Shown here: positions 1-8,152 of the stretch, piece after piece | Position numbering within the stretch: the first letter of the stretch is position 1 | How the letters are laid out: the number at the start of each line of letters is the position of its first letter | NCBI GenBank assembly: GCA_025602905.1 | Contig: JAHLKI010000054.1 | Location: forward strand, 1-64,000 | DNA from: Phlyctochytrium arcticum | Taxonomy: Eukaryota > Chytridiomycota > Chytridiomycetes > Chytridiales > Chytridiaceae | Length of the DNA: 64,000 bases | Direction: 5' to 3' | Notes under the pieces: model-generated | Told to the model about the DNA's origin: nothing | Databases searched by the model: none | Seen by the model: only the letters and a program-made list of their open reading frames with translations | Translations under genes and position numbers: made by a program

Positions 1-233
1 ACTGTAAATTGGAACATTCCTTGAGAACTGAGAGAATCAATTGCTGGAAAATTATCTTGGTCTGCTGGTTCGTAGTATTTGCCCGGAAGGTCTTCAGTAG
101 TAGGGATGCTATTTGTTCCAAACGGAGTTCGTTCGCCATTGTAACCATTTAATGCAATTTCGGATTCGGTGAGTAGTACGGCTTGTAACCACAATTGACC
201 ACATTCATTTCCCTCCCTCGAACCACACTCCAT
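1..233 (-). CDS. Partial ORF of unknown function, crossing the left TIR boundary
   Basis: The minus strand is open from an ATG at 233 to the window edge (77 codons plus 2 nt). The first 18 or so codons lie in the left terminal inverted repeat and the rest lies outside it. The product includes ECGQLWLQAV and later LNGYNGERTPFGTNS; the sequence reads like a genuine folded protein, but I do not recognise the family. The C-terminal part is off the window. At the right copy of the TIR the same ATG soon reaches a stop after entering flanking DNA. Either the TIR supplies a start to a flanking gene, or the true left end of the element is further left. The frame is clear, the function unknown. Confidence 0.4.
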   Translation of the reverse strand, partial: MECGSREGNECGQLWLQAVLLTESEIALNGYNGERTPFGTNSIPTTEDLPGKYYEPADQDNFPAIDSLSSQGMFQFT

Positions 234-874
234 GTTACATAACCATAATCCTATTTTCGTAATTTGTCGAGTCCGATGGAGAGCCATGAACCTGCATTCG
301 ACCAATAGCGTACGGTTTTGACTGCAATGGATGGAGAGAACTGTACATCGTTATGTCAAAACATGGAAAGCGATGGAGAGGCACACTCCATGATTTCAGT
401 TTTTTCCAATTTCAAATGTTTTTGAATTCGTCGAGTCAATTCAAGAAAAAAGGGTCATTCTAAATGTGCCAAACCTGGAATGTGTGAAAAACAGGTGTTT
501 TTACCCAGTTTTCACTCCGTTTAAGTCGATAAACCGTCAAAATGGTGAAAAACATTCGAAAACCGTCAATTGGTATGACTTTAGCGACTTAAAACGGCAC
601 TTTTGCAACTTTCCGCTTCACTGGTGAATGCTACCCGCAATTTTCCCACAGACACGTCCAGTTTGCTACATTTTTACCAACTTAAAAGACGAACATTCCT
701 TATTCTCTACACACTTATCAAGTACCATACTGTTACAAGCGATGCACTATATGACTCTTTGATGAAAATCACACCCGCACTTTCTTCACTTTTCTACCTC
801 ACTTGCTACATACTTTCCACCTTTCTTCGTCCTTCGACAATTTCTCTCCATAGCCTCCGGAGCCTACAGAGGAA
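178..874. repeat. Left terminal inverted repeat
   Basis: This segment is the reverse complement of 15372-16065. The outer 365 bp (178-542) matches the right copy almost perfectly, with only about ten differences. The inner part (543-874) is still alignable but clearly more diverged, with scattered substitutions and indels. The terminus reads ACGGCTTGTAACC. Three copies of GATGGAGAG lie at 275-283, 330-338 and 372-380. The inner end overlaps the 3' end of the GNAT-like ORF. Confidence 0.85.
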
Positions 875-1272
875 AACGTGACAGAAAAGTTAGGTTCGTC
901 TACCAAAGTTACAATTTTGCCTTTGCTGAATTTCGGTACATGCTTAACAAGTAGAGCATCCATACCAGAGTCACGTTGTTTGAAAGTCAATACATAGTAC
1001 CCCAGTTTTTCATAGAATCCTAAATTCTTATCTGTTCCAACAATGAAAATGAACTCTATTTTATTGGAGAGGAGGTTTTGGTTCTCAACGTAACGTATAA
1101 AGTCTCTTCCGTATCCTTTTTTGCAATTTGGTTCAATGATAGTGAGATAGACCCCTTGATTGTTCTTATCCAACAGACGAAATCCAACAGTTTGTGCCTC
1201 AATGTTGATACCTTTCACGGCAACCCCTGCATCAATGGAAAATCCACGTGCTTCTTGAAGTTTTCGAACCAA
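799..1272 (-). pseudogene. GNAT-like acetyltransferase ORF without an ATG
   Basis: The 157-codon minus-strand frame contains GYGRDFIRYVE and later NLGFYEKLGY. Both resemble GCN5-related N-acetyltransferases: an acetyl-CoA-loop-like region followed by the FYEKLGF-type motif of the fourth conserved block. The only start available in the open frame is a TTG at 1272, just downstream of an in-frame TAA, so the N-terminal part of the fold is missing or lies in an unidentified exon. The 3' end runs into the inner TIR. It lies next to the Crinkler-HNH gene and shares its direction. GNAT proteins acetylate amines on proteins or small molecules; no substrate can be inferred here. The C-terminal 40 residues are Ser/Gly/Lys-rich and unrelated to the fold. 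Confidence 0.45.
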
Positions 1273-1320
1273 TTCTTAAATTATTCTTGGGTCTTTGGCG
1301 ATTTCCTCAACCAAAAATAA

Positions 1321-2539
1321 TTAGAGGGATAATAAAGAATCCGGATCCACCTCCCTCCCACTAACCCCTGCCGCCATGACACCATCCAAGTAACTCTTCA
1401 CTGTCTCGACATAATCCCCCTCGCTACCAAAATCTGGGATTTCCAACTCATCCTCCTTTATCCATCCCCTCCTCAATGCCTTCTTTCGTGCTTGAGAGGC
1501 CTGAAACCAAAGACACCGTTTAAATGGTTGAATTAGTCCAAGCAACAATGGCTTTCCGTCGATATCCCCGAAAGTCACTGGAGCAGTGAGTTGTGTTCCC
1601 GGTTGAAGTTCCGGATGGTAACTATCGAGCGTTTTTAATTTCCACTGTTTGCAGAGCAATCGACAAGTGAAGGTCCCATTTTCGTAAATAAAACATATGA
1701 ATCCATTGTCAAAGGCTCTTTCGATGGGCTAACATCAGTTGTTAGCCTAGATCAAGGTTCATTCGACAATCAGAAACTCACTTTGTACAGCAGTAACCCG
1801 TTCCGCACATCATTAATATCCTCTAAGTCCACTATCCACTTGAAATTCTCCCACGCATGTTTGAAGAGATATCCAGCGATAATATGATTTGAAGGTAAAG
1901 TGATACCGGAGAGAGAACACCGGAGTTTCTTGGGAATCTTGAACTTCTGACCCGATTTTCCCCTTGTAGCCGCAACCAGTTTCTTTCTAAATTTGTCGGC
2001 AGCCGATCCGCGTGTCTCATTTCCTTCCGTGTATGATAATGCCTTCTCCAATATCGACGATACACCCCGGAAAACTAGGTTCGAATTCTTGATAAGAATA
2101 TCCATATCCGCTTTTAAGTCGAGTGGCGACGAGTTCAAGGGACCTAGGAAATGGGATCGGATCTTATAAGTCAATTGCGCAATAATAATTCCGTATGAAT
2201 CGTTCTTACCACTCGTTGTCGGCTGAACTCGCTCCGGCACCACAATCAGCAGCGGGCTCTCATCCGAGTGGTCTTTGCTTTTTCCAGAACCAACTTCAGT
2301 GTCTTTCCAGGTTTGAGTGGGGCATCCTTGTTTTTGAATGCTGCTTCGTTGGCGTAGACGAGGAGGCGGTTGGGCGGTACTCCTTGAAGAGCGGGTTCCT
2401 CTACCAACTCCTTCTTCACTTCCTTTCGCAACTTGTCCACATTCCGAACCTCGGGAGTGATAGGAATCGACGAGGAATCACCCAGTTTTTCACCCTTCTC
2501 ATTGCACAATCGATACCAGACTTCCATGGAGTCGGCCAT
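1321..2539 (-). pseudogene. Crinkler-type (CRN) effector with HNH-like C-terminal domain, frameshifted
   Basis: The gene starts at an ATG at 2539 (or an upstream ATG at 2557) with EVWYRLCNEKGE and LLVYANEAAF, the ubiquitin-like header of Crinkler (CR) effectors. The SDESPLLIVVPE segment that ends such headers lies in a different frame. One base seems to be lost or gained near the T5 run at 2279-2283. The second frame runs to 1782, where a good intron (1729-1781, 53 bp, GTGAGT...TTAG) joins it in phase 0 to an exon 1728-1321. The C-terminal part has CSLSGITL, then FKHAW, VRNGLLLYK and ERAFDNGF, the layout of an HNH_2 nuclease-like domain. The last conserved His of that family is not obvious, so activity is uncertain. 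CR-nuclease fusions are known from oomycetes and early-diverging fungi as secreted or intracellular effectors. Here the gene sits inside a viral element. Confidence 0.7.
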
Positions 2540-2708
2540 TGCTGCGGGTTTGTGCATGTTTTGTGCCTGTCATGAGAACTGACACACGTGCAAGTATTAC
2601 CCGGTGTTAATTTATCAAAAAATCGGTGTTAACTTATCATACCACCCGAATCAAGCGTTTTGCTTACCTTGCTACATTGGTTCCCACTTTCTGCTTGCTT
2701 GAACAGTT

Positions 2709-2737
2709 TGTCTCCGTAGACTCCGTAGCCTACGAAG
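2709..2737. repeat. CTACGGAGN-type 9-nt repeat, site 1
   Basis: This site carries three degenerate units of the repeat on the minus strand (GTCTCCGTAGACTCCGTAGCC read on plus). It lies in a non-coding gap between the Crinkler-HNH start and the fibre-like ORF. The same period-9 unit recurs at 6019, 8191, 10208 and 12943. Confidence 0.7.
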
Positions 2738-2849
2738 ATGGGAATCGTGCACTCGATAAGATCTAGAGTACCTACCATTTGAGAATTGGACATCGAAACG
2801 GCTGTTGGTATCCATATTGTGTGGATAAGTTGTTGATTGACTTAGAATC

Positions 2850-3254
2850 TTAATATTCGAGCATCTGGAGGTCAATTCTGCAATTGCCATCAAAAGTTAG
2901 GCTTGTCCCACTCCATGTTAGCGTGAATGTATGCGACCCCAATGATAATCCTGTTGTGAAGAAGTCGAAAGGCAATCTAATAGTATTATTCATTGAATTG
3001 AAACTATGATACCATGTTTTCACAACATTGCCATCAATTCGACATGAAAAGGTGATATTTGCGCTCAATTGATTGCAATAGATGGTTAGAGACCCGTTAT
3101 ATGTTTGAGTGGTTCTTGTTGTAGTAAAAGTCTTTGCAAAACCGTTTGCTATGGTGGCGTTTTGTCCAGTGGAAGCGTTGTCCCAGATGTTAGCAACAAC
3201 GGGACGTGTTATTCTCCCTCCATCAGGCGAATCAAGATAAGTCCACTTTTCTAG
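2850..3254 (-). pseudogene. Putative beta-rich fibre-like ORF, no ATG
   Basis: The minus strand is open for 134 codons after a TAA. The product is rich in Thr, Asn, Ser and aromatic residues (TRTTQTYNGSLTIYCNQL; GSHTFTLTWSGTSLTF), with alternating hydrophobicity typical of a beta-sandwich such as a fibre or Ig-like fold. No ATG occurs before the middle of the frame, so the 5' end is lost or the start is non-canonical. It is divergent from, and nearly abuts, the penton-like gene at 3277, so a virion surface role is a reasonable guess from position only. No family was recognised. Confidence 0.35.
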
Positions 3255-3276
3255 TTACTATATTAGAAAGAATAGA

Positions 3277-4024
3277 ATGTATCGGGAATATATCCTCAAT
3301 ACGGGAACGGTTCTCCACAGCGATACTGCAACTTTTACCATTCAACCCCCACAAACAGTGTATGCATTCCGCGTGATTTCGGTAAATTTCCTGCAGAATT
3401 GGGACTCGACCAACTCGACTAATAACAAATTATTATTTGCAGAGAACGGCGATTCAAGCGCAAGAATTGCCACAATTCCACCAGGCAATTATCACTCAAG
3501 TAACATTACTTCGGCAATTGCGACAGCAATGACTAGTGTTGGAACACAGCCTTATACTTGCACATACGACGATATCACCAGACGTTTGACTATTTCAACC
3601 AGTGGTAGTAAGAACTTCAAAGTTCTCGGAGCCCAAAAAGGCACGACGAGTTATCTACAATTAGGAATCTCGCGAGGACAAGAAACGGGAATGAACACAC
3701 AACATGTTATGGAAAACCCGCTAAATCTATCAGCAATCACAACCCATTTTGTTGACAAGCAGAACATTGCAAGGTGGAAATAGTATTGTTTACGTTTCGG
3801 GAATAGAAAGCGATATGAACGTTCTCGCTTGCATAACGCCTGACAGTATGAACGACGTTGTCGAGTGGACAAACCCCAGTGATAAGATGTTCTCGTGTGG
3901 GGAAATCTCATTGTCATCAATAGACATTCAACTTGTGGATTCAGCAACTCTACAACAGATAAAGACTTCTGCGCCAATTGTTGCAATAATTGGCTTCTAC
4001 GACGACCCAAGTGACTTTTATTAG
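3277..4024 (+). pseudogene. Minor capsid (penton-like) protein, frameshifted
   Basis: Two overlapping frames (3277-3783 and from about 3743 to 4024) together resemble the single-jelly-roll minor capsid protein of Polintons and Polinton-like viruses. The first holds IPPGNYHSSNITSAI, YDDITRRLTIST and a Leu-Gly-Ile segment followed by NPLNLSAI. The second holds NSIVYVSGI and later ISSIDIQLVD. In intact relatives these motifs follow each other in one chain of roughly this total length. A one-base indel around 3738-3750 separates them, so the present gene ends prematurely with a short out-of-frame tail. The gene precedes the coiled-coil ORF and the major capsid gene in the same direction, a morphogenesis block. 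The jelly-roll assignment is from pattern, not alignment. Confidence 0.6.
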
Positions 4025-4081
4025 ACAAATAGTGAGTTGTTGATATTTTTTTTCTATTTCCATTATTAAAAAACACCAAGT

Positions 4082-4561
4082 ATGGAAAAGCAAACAATTA
4101 CAGACGCCGCCCCAATTGAAAACATCATTGAATCGACACCTGCACAGGAATCAGTAGAGAAACCTGTAGAGAAATCTGAAGAGAAATCTGCACCGAGAGG
4201 CTTGCCGAGAAAGGTCAAACGGGAAATGTCTGAAAAGCAAAAAGCAGCATTGAAAGCAAATCGCGCGAAACGAACGGAACGCCTTCGACAATTGAAGGCG
4301 CAAAAGGCTATTGAAGACGAAGAGAAAAGGATTGCTGAAGCCAAGGCATTGCTTATGAGAGAAAAGGAAAAGAAACGACTTGAGAGGGACAGCCGACGAG
4401 CGAGAAAGGCAAATCCAGCGCCTGTTCGTAAAGTGGGTAAAGTGGGAAAAGTACCGACAAATGAACCGACTGTTATCGCAAAAAGGGGTCAAACTTTTGT
4501 CGAATTTGACAAACCGCCAGGCTCGGCAATTAATCCTTACGATATCATTTTCGGTATGTGA
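4082..4561 (+). CDS. Highly charged Lys/Glu/Arg-rich protein of unknown function
   Basis: The ATG at 4082 opens 159 codons. The N-terminal 40 residues are acidic with EKP/EKS repeats. Residues about 48-110 (KQKAALKANRAKRTERL and onwards) are a strongly basic, probably helical or coiled-coil stretch, and the last 40 residues are hydrophobic-polar and end in PYDIIFGM. The composition would suit a DNA-condensing core or scaffold protein of a virion, and it sits between the two capsid genes. No family was recognised. The stop overlaps the start of a hairpin-rich repeat. Confidence 0.6.
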   Translation: MEKQTITDAAPIENIIESTPAQESVEKPVEKSEEKSAPRGLPRKVKREMSEKQKAALKANRAKRTERLRQLKAQKAIEDEEKRIAEAKALLMREKEKKRLERDSRRARKANPAPVRKVGKVGKVPTNEPTVIAKRGQTFVEFDKPPGSAINPYDIIFGM

Positions 4562-4640
4562 GCGCTAGCGCTCAGTTGTCCTTCGGACAACGACCGAGTC
4601 CGCCTTCGCGAACGAGTCAAGCCAGAGACTTGCCGACAAA
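4559..4640. repeat. Compound hairpin element
   Basis: Right at the stop of the charged ORF there is a perfect 14-nt palindrome (GAGCGCTAGCGCTC), then a perfect 7-bp stem with a TTC loop (GTTGTCC/GGACAAC), then TTCGCGAA and AAGCC...GACTT stems. The segment 4610-4634 (AACGAGTCAAGCC...) recurs in reverse orientation at 6838-6863. It lies between the charged ORF and the major capsid gene, so it may also end transcription. Its repetition favours a mobile palindromic element. Confidence 0.65.
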
Positions 4641-4690
4641 GTTGGGAAATTTTTTTAGTTGGCTATGATAAGAAACATTGCTAATATTTT

Positions 4691-5938
4691 ATGTCTATTA
4701 CAACTGCTGTACAAGGAAGTACCTTTCCTGTTATCCCGAATTCGTGGATTTACCAATCGAAAAACTTTGGAATGACAAGTAATGCATTGTCGGAAAATGT
4801 TGTGATCTGGAAACCCATCAAATTCAAGTATGATTCTCGCGCCCCCGGTAGCGTTATTAAAGTTGATATTTCCTCAGATACTTCATTTTTCCGACCACAA
4901 AGAAGTTATCTTACATTCAAAGTCAAGCATTTCAATACCGACGGAACTGTGAATAAAACAATTGATTCTTCAATGGTCGGATTGATGTCTCATTTGAGAA
5001 CACAAGTTATTCGCATGTCTGGAAAGATTGTTGAAGAGATTATCGACCTTCCCGAATTCTTGGCTCAACAGTACACATATGAAACTTCTGCCCGACGCAA
5101 GTATCTCAAATACTTTGAAGGAACAGGCAATAAGGACATCTTGAAAAACGATGACGGTTCCTTCACAGTCAAACACCACATTCGCTCTGGACTGTTCCAA
5201 AACGTGAATGGTTCACCGATTCCGCTTTGCTTGCTTCCTAACCATACAATGGAGTGTTCATGGAGTTTGAATGCTGCTACTGCGGCTGTAGCCAATGCTC
5301 CAAATGGTGCATATTTCACTATTGAAGATGTCCGTATCGTAGGACAACTTGTCACGCCAGAGGCCAGATTCCTCTCCGCAGCATGGGAAGGGCTTGAGAA
5401 TGGTCGGGTCCTACAAATGGATTACGTTGCTCCAACAATGGTTTATAATAACTGCAACGGTTCAACATTGAATACATTTAACCTTCCTGTGGCAAACTCT
5501 CGAATCGTCGGTCTTATGTCTCGGTTCCGTGACGATAATGTATACTCGACAGCAACCGGCGATAAATCTCTTATTTCAACCACTCAGAATTTGACCTCCT
5601 GGAGAATCAAATGCGACCAATACAATTTGCCCAATGGAGAGGAATTCAAGGTGGAGGATACATTAATGGTGGGTGCCCTTTCCATGAGCGATTCCGAAAC
5701 ATACGAAAGCGAAGATATCGACTTGGAGAATTTCTTGACAAAGAATTTCACTATTCGTTACAGTTGGCAATCATATGATGAAGATGCTTATTCGGCTTTG
5801 AATCTTATTGGAACAACTGGAAATCTTCAGTTGATTACAAAACATTCCAGCCCTCCTTCGACACAAGTTTCGCTCATTACCACTGTTTTCACTCACCGAA
5901 CTTTGCTTATCGGCAACACGGTTGATGTACAGATGTAA
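4691..5938 (+). CDS. Major capsid protein, double-jelly-roll type
   Basis: This intact 415-residue ORF has the sequence style of Polinton-like virus capsid proteins: an early DSRAPGSVIKVDIS strand pair, FRPQRSYLTFKV, then LMSHLRTQVIRMSG...EEIIDLPEFLAQ, corresponding to the long loop and helix after the first strands of the first jelly roll. The middle has MECSWSLN and FTIEDVRIVGQLVTPE; the end is beta-rich (QVSLITTVFTHRTLL). Such proteins form the trimeric capsomers of icosahedral virions. At 415 residues it is shorter than many Polinton hexons (commonly above 500), so one barrel may be compact. Its frame is undamaged, unlike its neighbours. The assignment rests on these patterns and gene order. 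Confidence 0.7.
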   Translation: MSITTAVQGSTFPVIPNSWIYQSKNFGMTSNALSENVVIWKPIKFKYDSRAPGSVIKVDISSDTSFFRPQRSYLTFKVKHFNTDGTVNKTIDSSMVGLMSHLRTQVIRMSGKIVEEIIDLPEFLAQQYTYETSARRKYLKYFEGTGNKDILKNDDGSFTVKHHIRSGLFQNVNGSPIPLCLLPNHTMECSWSLNAATAAVANAPNGAYFTIEDVRIVGQLVTPEARFLSAAWEGLENGRVLQMDYVAPTMVYNNCNGSTLNTFNLPVANSRIVGLMSRFRDDNVYSTATGDKSLISTTQNLTSWRIKCDQYNLPNGEEFKVEDTLMVGALSMSDSETYESEDIDLENFLTKNFTIRYSWQSYDEDAYSALNLIGTTGNLQLITKHSSPPSTQVSLITTVFTHRTLLIGNTVDVQM

Positions 5939-6018
5939 GTTTAACCATTGAACATTTGTAACACTTCTTTATTAATTTTGAATTTCCAAAGATTCACAAT
6001 TAACAAAATCGTGGGATT

Positions 6019-6140
6019 GTCTACGCAGACTACGGAGGCTACGGAGACTACTAGTTGTTACAGACGCCGTAGGCGGCGCTTCTAGGGCTGTCAGCCCCTC
6101 GATGGAATCTTTGATTCCTAGCAAGCGCAGGCTCATCGTT
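6019..6140. repeat. CTACGGAGN repeat (site 2) followed by hairpins
   Basis: Positions 6019-6051 carry about four units of the 9-nt repeat. They are followed by an imperfect GC-rich stem (GACGCCGTAGGCGGCGC), a 5-bp stem (GGGCT/AGCCC), a 6-bp stem (GGAATC/GATTCC) and AGCGCAGGCTC. The last shares an 11-mer in inverted orientation with 10608-10618, inside the polymerase frame. The block lies between the convergent major capsid gene and the Pro-rich gene. Confidence 0.65.
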
Positions 6141-6296
6141 TCTTACGGCTGAGAATATATGGGATAAGTTGTGGAGGGACATTCCGCAAATCCATCAATC
6201 CTTTCCTTTGCGTCTTCCTAACAACATGTGGTGTTGGTGGTGCTAAACCAAGATTCATTCTTCTAATAACTTTCTTTTTTGTTTTAGGCATTTTTC

Positions 6297-7709
6297 CTAC
6301 AAGAACTGGAGAAAATTATTTCTTTCTAACATAACCTTTATTGCTTCGGGCATCCGGTTCTTTATAGTTGACTTCCTTTTTGCTTCGGGTGGATCTTCTG
6401 GGACGTCAGCAACCGGTGAAACTGGTGCTGATATCGATACAGGACTTATTCGAGCCTGCGGCGTCTGAGAGGAACTCGAACTAACTACTGGTATTACTGC
6501 TGCTTCACCAAAAGGACCTATGCGAATATAACCCTTATTCGTTCTTCTATCTGGCTCAGCATAGTTCACTTCCTTTCGTGTTCTATTCGAGCGTCGAGGT
6601 GTAGGCGTCACAACCTCTTCAATTTCTTCGACAGGCGAATCCGCTTCCCAAAAGAATTTTGGTCGTTTTGGAAACTCGGGTTCTACCTCCGGATTAATGA
6701 AATTTAGAAGACTATCAAGCAACCCATTTCCTGCCGCAGTTGGTGTTGCCATTTCTTCAACTTTGACACCAATTTCTGGGCTTTCACGTTTGGGGGAAGG
6801 AGGTGGTGCAGAATATCTCGGAGGCTCGGAATATCGTGGCAAGCCTCCGGCTTGACTCGTTCACAAAAGCGAACTCGGTTGAGATTGTAATCGTGGGTCA
6901 GGTAAAACTGGTATACCAACTGGAAATTCTGTTTTATACGGTGTTTCAGGACTAGACCAAGCGGAAGATGCGGATTTCGAAGATGGTGATGAAGCAGGGG
7001 AACCTGAACCTTTACCCTTTGCCGTACGTAAATCTTTTGTTACAGATGGTATACTTAAAGCCGGTGGCTTTTCATCTCGAACCAACGCTGGACCTTTGCT
7101 ACCCCCAATTCTTCCAACCTCTTCGGATACCCGTAGGTAATTGTCGGTAACCTGTAAATTGTTATTACTTCCCATTAATGTATGACTTTCAGGGCGGTTA
7201 CCAATTGAAGGATTACCAGGTTCGGTCGGTCGCTCGACAACTTTCGAAGTATCTCCCAAGTCTTGGTTTTGCATGAAGCGAACATGCGGAGGTTGATGAT
7301 ATGCGGTGAATGTGCCATCACTATTCGCTTTCGTTGCAACGCTATTCACAACTGGAACCATGCGACCTTTTCTTGGAAAAAGATTATCCTTGTCCAACTC
7401 GTCGAAGTACACTTGTTCTGCTTTATGTTTTTCGACAGCGATATAGGCTTCTACAGCATCTCTTGAGACTTTTGACATGTAATCGCCTTCACGAAAGCGT
7501 GGATTGGGAGTAGTTGGCAGAGAAACCGCATTAGATATCAACGGACCTTTCTTTGGAATATGGAATTTCCGTCGGTTTTGTGAATTATACGCTAAACCGG
7601 GCTTAACGGGTGAGAAATCGCTCGCGTGGACATTCAAGATGCCGGGCTGAAGGTCGAGGAAAGGCGAAACTGTTGGTAAGGTCAACCTTTCATTATAAAC
7701 TTCTGTCAT
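6297..7709 (-). pseudogene. Pro/Ser-rich virion-like protein split at a hairpin repeat
   Basis: The first frame starts with an ATG at 7709 and ends with a TGA at 6861 (282 codons). The second runs from about 6842 to 6297 and has only a TTG as possible start. Both products are Pro/Ser/Lys-rich and low in complexity, and the end of one leads naturally into the beginning of the other. The junction is exactly where a hairpin element (6838-6863, with the CAAGCC/GGCTTG stem) lies. The simplest reading is one gene of about 470 codons interrupted by that element. The N-terminal part has a more ordered segment (FREGDYMSKVSRDAVEAYI, HKAEQVYFDELDKDNLFP). Function is unknown; position suggests a structural or internal virion protein. 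Confidence 0.5.
6838..6863 (-). repeat. Hairpin element, second copy
   Basis: On the minus strand this reads GTGAACGAGTCAAGCCGGAG followed by GCTTGCC, nearly identical to 4608-4634 on plus. It has a perfect CAAGCC-GGA-GGCTTG stem. It coincides with the break in the Pro-rich frame. Confidence 0.65.
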
Positions 7710-7757
7710 GATGTTTTTTTAATCTCTTCTTATTATAAAACTTGCAAGAAAAAGAAT

Positions 7758-8051
7758 ATGCCAAATTTCTTTACAAGAGTCAAACAGAAAGCAAACACAT
7801 TCTACAACAATCTCCCTCAAAACATCAACAAGGCGAGAACATTCTTCGGTAATGCTGTAAAAACCGCTGGAAAAGCCAACCGTTTCCTCCAACATGTGAA
7901 CGCTGGTGTCCAAGACAATGACCTTTTCGAAAAGGTGAAGGGAAAATCTCAACAAGCCGCCGACTTTGCTGACCTCGGGTTGAAAAAGATTGAAGATGTG
8001 CATAAAAAAGGTGACAGATTTGTGCAGCACTTGGGCAACTTTGAAGGATGA
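7758..8051 (+). CDS. Small helical protein, possible virion component
   Basis: This 97-residue ORF starts with an ATG at 7758. The product is almost entirely helical in character, with FFTRVKQKANTFYNNL, RTFFGNAVKTAGKANRFL and VKGKSQQAADFADLGLKKI. It has amphipathic basic helices and no membrane segment. Small proteins of this kind near capsid genes in adeno- and Polinton-like viruses act as membrane-lytic or cement components. That is an inference from size, composition and place. It is divergent from the Pro-rich gene, with a 48-bp shared upstream region. Confidence 0.5.
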   Translation: MPNFFTRVKQKANTFYNNLPQNINKARTFFGNAVKTAGKANRFLQHVNAGVQDNDLFEKVKGKSQQAADFADLGLKKIEDVHKKGDRFVQHLGNFEG

Positions 8052-8152
8052 AGACTCATCACTTTTGATTGTAAATAGTTATAAAGACATAAATGTTATA
8101 AACAAAATAAGACCAAGTAGACTATGCTGGACTATGCTACCGCCATCATACT

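Noticed and set aside
172..177. AGTAGT as target-site duplication
   Set aside because: The right flank (CCATAC at 16066-16071) differs. ACTACT at 16076-16081 is an inverted, not a direct, match.
603..881. 92-codon ORF in the left TIR with a similar 95-codon ORF at 15342-15629 in the right TIR
   Set aside because: The two proteins look alike because the DNA is an inverted repeat. Differences fall equally in all codon positions, so there is no sign of protein selection.
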